A stretch of 64,000 nucleotides of DNA from Bosea sp. (in: a-proteobacteria) (GTDB taxonomy: Bacteria > Pseudomonadota > Alphaproteobacteria > Rhizobiales > Beijerinckiaceae). Position 1 is the first letter of the stretch, and the number at the start of each line of letters is the position of its first letter. Shown here one piece after another: positions 60,639-64,000 of the stretch. The stretch spans positions 2,046,501 to 2,110,500 of the forward strand of contig NZ_JAMLIX010000001.1 in assembly GCF_023953965.1 (NCBI RefSeq), written 5' to 3'. The position numbers and the translations under genes are program-made. The notes beneath the pieces are model-generated. The model ran no database searches. It was not told the DNA's origin and worked only from the letters and a program-made list of their open reading frames with translations.

Positions 60639-61201
60639 GAGGCCAGCAGGATGCCGCTGTAGCGGAGGGAGTCATTCCACCACTGCTCGAGCCGGCGCAG
60701 GGTTTCATGGGTCGTCAGGAAATCGGCATCGAGCGCGTTCCCGGAGCGTGCGCCGCAGGCGCTGGCCTCGTCGATCTGGCGCAGCCGCTCGCACAGCATC
60801 TGCCCCTTGAGCGAGAGCGAGATCCGGGCCAGCCGCCTGTCGCGCGGAGACGCTCCGCGCTCCAGATAGCCGCTCTCGACGAGCTGCTTGAGATTGTAGG
60901 AGGCGTTGGAGCCGCCGTAATGCCCGCGATCCAGCAGATCACGGACGGCGATCTCGCCCTGGCCGATGGTGAGCAGAATCATCACCTGTGCCGGTGAAAT
61001 GTCGTCGATGCCGAGCTTGCCCAGCTCGAGGCGCAGATAATCGAGGAAGCGCCGACTCACCCGCTCGATGACACGGGCCAGATCGAAGGCCGAAACTCTC
61101 CGATCCGGACCCTCGTCCACTTCGCCATCGCTGTTCGGCCGGTGCTGGCCGTTCAAGGATCTGCCTGAAAATTGCTCGCCGCCATGCAATTTGAAGTGCA
61201 T
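60587..61201 (-). CDS. MarR family winged-helix regulator (LdtR-like)
   Basis: A 204-residue regulator with DDISPAQVMILLTIGQGEI, DLLDRGHYGGSNASYNLKQL as recognition helix region, and the wing RDRRLARISLSLKGQML. The pattern resembles LdtR-type MarR proteins of Rhizobiales. A hydrophobic C-terminal extension (SGILLASCISYSFIV) lies in the region that overlaps the glycosyltransferase start. It is divergent from the type I secretion genes and probably regulates them or itself. GGGGTAAGGG precedes the ATG. Confidence 0.88.
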   Translation of the reverse strand: MHFKLHGGEQFSGRSLNGQHRPNSDGEVDEGPDRRVSAFDLARVIERVSRRFLDYLRLELGKLGIDDISPAQVMILLTIGQGEIAVRDLLDRGHYGGSNASYNLKQLVESGYLERGASPRDRRLARISLSLKGQMLCERLRQIDEASACGARSGNALDADFLTTHETLRRLEQWWNDSLRYSGILLASCISYSFIVRDLVNSLL

Positions 61202-61529
61202 CCCTTACCCCACTTGATTGATGTTTGAACAATCCATCCGGGTTTCTTCCTTTCCCCCACGGAGCCTATAAGCAAAGTACATGCCGATTTTCTTGATTGA
61301 ATGGTAAGAATCTAGAAATTCTGAAACGGTCGTGAACTGGTTCGAATTTCGAAATATCGCACAATAAGGCCTCATTTGCTGCTATCCGGTACGCTGGAAT
61401 AGAAGTCTAATCTGTCATAATCTTGACACTGGTCCCATATCTCGTTTGAGCGCGCTGACAGCCGGGCGACGCACGGTGATGGCGACATCGCTTTCATCAG
61501 CCCGACCACCCACGCTCGCGGAGATATGC
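61202..61529. other. divergent regulatory region between MarR-type and secretion genes
   Basis: 328 bp, AT-rich relative to the window, with no gene. It contains a TTCGAA-T-TTCGAA palindrome (61341-61353), a dyad GATTG-N9-CAATC (61216-61234), and isolated TTGACA (61423) and CATAAT (61416) boxes that are not properly spaced with each other. Candidate MarR binding region. Confidence 0.45.
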
Positions 61530-63269
61530 ATGAAGGCGGTGAAGCCGGCTCCCGATGTCCTGATCCGGGATCTGCAGAGGTCGTTCTTCGGCGGCCTCGG
61601 CTATGCGGCCCTTCTCAGCCTGTGCGTGAATCTGCTGCTGCTGACCGTCCCGCTCTTCATGATGCAGGTCCAGGACAGGGTCACCGTCAGCCATAGCTAC
61701 GACACGCTGACGATGCTGCTGGTCATCGCCGTCGGCGCGCTCGCGCTGTACGGCACGATCGAGTTCATCCGCTCGCTGACCTTCCAGACCATGGCGAGCA
61801 TCTTCGCGCGGCGGCTCAACCTGCCTGCCCTGCAGGCTGCGGTCAGCGCCTCGCTGGAGCAGGGCTCGGGCCAGGCGACGCAGGCGATCCGGGATCTCAA
61901 CGACATCCGCTTCTTCATCGCGAGCTCGGCGATCGCGACGCCGCTCGAGGCGGCCTGGTCGCCGATCTTTCTCGCCGTGCTGTTCCTTCTCCATCCGGTC
62001 TACGGGCTGGTGGGGCTGGCCTCGCTGATCATCCTGCTGCTGCTCGGCGTCCTGTCGGACATGCTGACGCGGCGGGTCCTGAAGGAGGCCAACGAGGCCG
62101 GCGTCGCCAGCATCAACGAGGTCGGCGCCAGCCTCCGCCACGCCGAAACCATCGAGGCGATGGGCATGCTGCCGGCACTGGCGCAGCGCTGGCGGGGCCA
62201 GCAGCTCGCGATGATCGAGCAGCTCGACATGGGCACGCGCCGCGGCAAGCTGATCGCGGCGGTGACGCGCGCCTCGCGGATGACGATGCAGCTTTCGATC
62301 TATGCGACGGGCGCGATCCTGATCATCCGCAACGAGGTCACGGCAGGCACGCTGATGGCCGCGAGCATCCTGCTCGGCCGGCTGCTGGCGCCGTTCGATT
62401 CGATGATCACGGATTGGCGGCAATGGGTCCTGGCGGCGACCGCATGGAAGCGGGTGCGCGAACTCGTCCTGTCGCGCCGCTCGCAGCGGCAGAGCGTGCC
62501 GACGCCGCCCTGCCAGGGCGATCTCGTGGTCGATCGCGCGATCTTCGCGCCGCCGGGCTCCGAGCAGACCGTCATCAAGGGCGTCTCCTTCTCGCTGGAG
62601 CCCGGCGAGGTTCTCGGCGTCGTGGGGCCGTCGGGCGCGGGCAAGTCGACATTGGCCCGGCTCCTCGTCGGCGTGCTCAAGCCGAATGCCGGGGGCGTCT
62701 ATCTCGACGGCCACAGCACCTATCTCTGGGAGCGGGGCTCCTTCGGGGCGATGGTCGGCTATCTGCCGCAATCGGTTTCGCTGCTGAACGGCACGATCGC
62801 CGAGAATATCGCGCGCATGCACGACCCCGATCCGCACGCCATCCTGGAGGCGGCGCGCATCGCCGGGGTGCACGAGCTGATCGGAAGGCTGCCGCTCGGC
62901 TACGACACCAGCGTCGCCGACAGCGATTTCAAGCTCTCGGGCGGCCAGCGGCAGCGCATCGGCCTGGCGCGGGCGCTTTACGGCATGCCGCGGCTGATTG
63001 TCCTGGACGAGCCGAACGCCAATCTCGACGCCGAGGGCGAGCAGAGCCTGATCCGCGCCGTGACGGCGGCGCGCGAGGCCGGCGCGATCGTCGTCCTGAT
63101 CGCGCATCGGCCCTCGGTGATGCAGGTCGTCGACAAGCTGCTCGTCCTGCGCGACGGCCGCGTCCAGCAATTCGGGCCCCGCGCGGCGATCGCCGGCATG
63201 ATCACGCCGAGCGGGCGTGTCGGGATCGAGCCGGAGCCGGCCCCCGCCGCTCGGGGAGCGACGGCATGA
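61530..63269 (+). CDS. type I secretion system permease/ATPase (PrtD family)
   Basis: A 579-residue exporter from the ATG at 61530 (GGAG 7 bases upstream); frames from 61446 (TTG) or 61479 (ATG) would add 28 or 17 residues. N-terminal TM domain with VNLLLLTVPLFMMQVQDRV...SHSYDTLTML, typical of PrtD; C-terminal ATPase with Walker A GPSGAGKST, signature KLSGGQRQRIGLARAL and Walker B LIVLDEPNANLDAEG. It exports RTX-type proteins through a tripartite channel with the next gene's product. No substrate gene or TolC homologue is in the window. Confidence 0.95.
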   Translation: MKAVKPAPDVLIRDLQRSFFGGLGYAALLSLCVNLLLLTVPLFMMQVQDRVTVSHSYDTLTMLLVIAVGALALYGTIEFIRSLTFQTMASIFARRLNLPALQAAVSASLEQGSGQATQAIRDLNDIRFFIASSAIATPLEAAWSPIFLAVLFLLHPVYGLVGLASLIILLLLGVLSDMLTRRVLKEANEAGVASINEVGASLRHAETIEAMGMLPALAQRWRGQQLAMIEQLDMGTRRGKLIAAVTRASRMTMQLSIYATGAILIIRNEVTAGTLMAASILLGRLLAPFDSMITDWRQWVLAATAWKRVRELVLSRRSQRQSVPTPPCQGDLVVDRAIFAPPGSEQTVIKGVSFSLEPGEVLGVVGPSGAGKSTLARLLVGVLKPNAGGVYLDGHSTYLWERGSFGAMVGYLPQSVSLLNGTIAENIARMHDPDPHAILEAARIAGVHELIGRLPLGYDTSVADSDFKLSGGQRQRIGLARALYGMPRLIVLDEPNANLDAEGEQSLIRAVTAAREAGAIVVLIAHRPSVMQVVDKLLVLRDGRVQQFGPRAAIAGMITPSGRVGIEPEPAPAARGATA

Positions 63270-64000
63270 CCGGGCGATCCCTGATCAAGCGCCCCGAAAG
63301 GGCCCTCGTCGCGGCGCCGCCGCCGGATGAAGCGGATGAGCGCATGCCGAGCCTGCGCAGTCTCGTGCTGGCCGGTGTGGCGGCGATCGGGGTCGGTTTC
63401 GGCGGTTTCGGCGCCTGGGCCGTGACCGCCCGGCTGGACAATGCCGCCGTCGCCAGCGGCGTCGTCGCCGTCGACTCCAAGCGCAAGACGGTCAGCCACC
63501 TCGAGGGCGGCATCCTCAAGACCTTGCTGAAGGGCGAGGGCGAGCGGGTTTCCAAGGACGAGCCGCTGCTGCGGCTGGAGGATGCCCGCGCCCGTGCCGA
63601 GCTGCAGCAGTTGCAGGCGAAGCGCGTCGGGCTCGTGGCGAAGCTCGCCCGTCTCAGGGCCGAGCAGACGAAGGCTAAAGAGGTCGATTTCCCCGACGAT
63701 ATCGAGCGGGCCGAGACGCCGGTCGCGCGCGAGGTCCTGCGGGCCGAGCGCACCCTGTTCAAATCGCGGGCGGAGGTCCACGAGGGCAAGATCCAGATCC
63801 AGCAGCGCGTGATCGAACAGTATCAGGCCGAGGCAGAGGCGCTGAAGGCGCAGATCGACGCCACCGAACGGCAGCGCTCGCTGATCGACGAGGAGGTCAG
63901 GATCTTCGCCGACCTCTACGAGAAGCGCTATACCAAGCGCAGCCAGCTCGTCGAGCTGCAGACCAAGCAGAGCGAGCTCGCCGGCCGGGCCGGCGAATAT
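63266..64000 (+). CDS. HlyD/PrtE family membrane fusion protein, 3' end outside window
   Basis: The ATG at 63266 overlaps the exporter stop (ATGA) and the frame stays open to the window end (245 codons of about 440). A cytosolic basic N-terminus, one membrane segment (about residues 30-52, LVLAGVAAIGVGFGGFG), then the lipoyl-like VVAVDSKRKTVSHLEGGILK and a long coiled-coil rich in Glu, Gln and Arg. It is the periplasmic adaptor of the type I secretion system. Confidence 0.93.
   Translation, partial: MTGRSLIKRPERALVAAPPPDEADERMPSLRSLVLAGVAAIGVGFGGFGAWAVTARLDNAAVASGVVAVDSKRKTVSHLEGGILKTLLKGEGERVSKDEPLLRLEDARARAELQQLQAKRVGLVAKLARLRAEQTKAKEVDFPDDIERAETPVAREVLRAERTLFKSRAEVHEGKIQIQQRVIEQYQAEAEALKAQIDATERQRSLIDEEVRIFADLYEKRYTKRSQLVELQTKQSELAGRAGEY

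Noticed and set aside
61497..63170. 557-codon open frame on the minus strand
   Set aside because: Antisense to the secretion ATPase; low-complexity Arg/Asp/Gln translation.

Overview
The window is GC-rich, densely packed bacterial DNA without tRNA, rRNA, phage or CRISPR. Gene content points to an alphaproteobacterium of the Hyphomicrobiales, perhaps near Bosea or Methylobacterium: many ABC importers for organic nutrients, a methylsuccinyl-CoA dehydrogenase-like enzyme, the prkA-yeaH-spoVR operon, a PrtD-type secretion exporter, and intergenic hairpin mosaics of the kind common in Rhizobiales. The taxonomic placement is inference. Most of the window looks like an accessory catabolic region: import systems, each beside oxidoreductases or hydrolases and often beside its own regulator.

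Layout. 1-2.5 kb: class III CoA-transferase (cut by the window edge) and a methylsuccinyl-CoA dehydrogenase-like flavoprotein. 2.5-8.8 kb (minus): a branched-chain-type ABC importer (livHMGF plus binding protein) ending in a GMC oxidoreductase, apparently headed by a 33-codon leader ORF. 9-11.5 kb: MmgE/PrpD protein and a fold-IV aminotransferase resembling (R)-selective amine transaminases. 11.6-18.1 kb: peptide importer with a membrane dipeptidase. 18.3-25.4 kb: polar amino-acid type importer with two FAD oxidoreductases, divergent from an IclR regulator; two operator-like palindromes lie between them.

25.5-36.7 kb is more housekeeping or stress related: prkA-yeaH-spoVR, a DUF72 protein, several very small hydrophilic proteins, a stress-type SDR, and a LysR/YeiH pair. 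36.9-42.1 kb: an M24 protein with an altered metal site, a 3-hydroxyisobutyrate dehydrogenase-like enzyme, a frameshifted scrap of aldehyde dehydrogenase, a fused E1 alpha-beta dehydrogenase and a VOC protein. An intact IS1111-type insertion sequence follows (42.2-43.6 kb), with subterminal inverted repeats and a noncoding segment where its guide RNA should lie.

43.8-59.2 kb: two Old Yellow Enzyme homologues, two paralogous amidohydrolase-like proteins in which the metal-binding HxH is RxR, an EthD protein, an SDR, an isocitrate-lyase/PEP-mutase family lyase, an iron/polyamine-type ABC importer, an IclR regulator and an FAD oxidoreductase; this looks like degradation of an unusual, possibly cyclic or unsaturated, carbon source. 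59.4-64 kb: a glycosyltransferase and MarR-type regulator, divergent from a type I secretion ATPase and its membrane fusion protein (cut by the window end).

Most distinctive observations: the IS1111 guide-RNA candidate, the RxR amidohydrolase pair, the M24 Asp-to-Cys change, the aldehyde dehydrogenase scar, Rhizobiales-type repeats that supply TAG stop codons, and several small ORFs with strong ribosome-binding sites or start/stop coupling.
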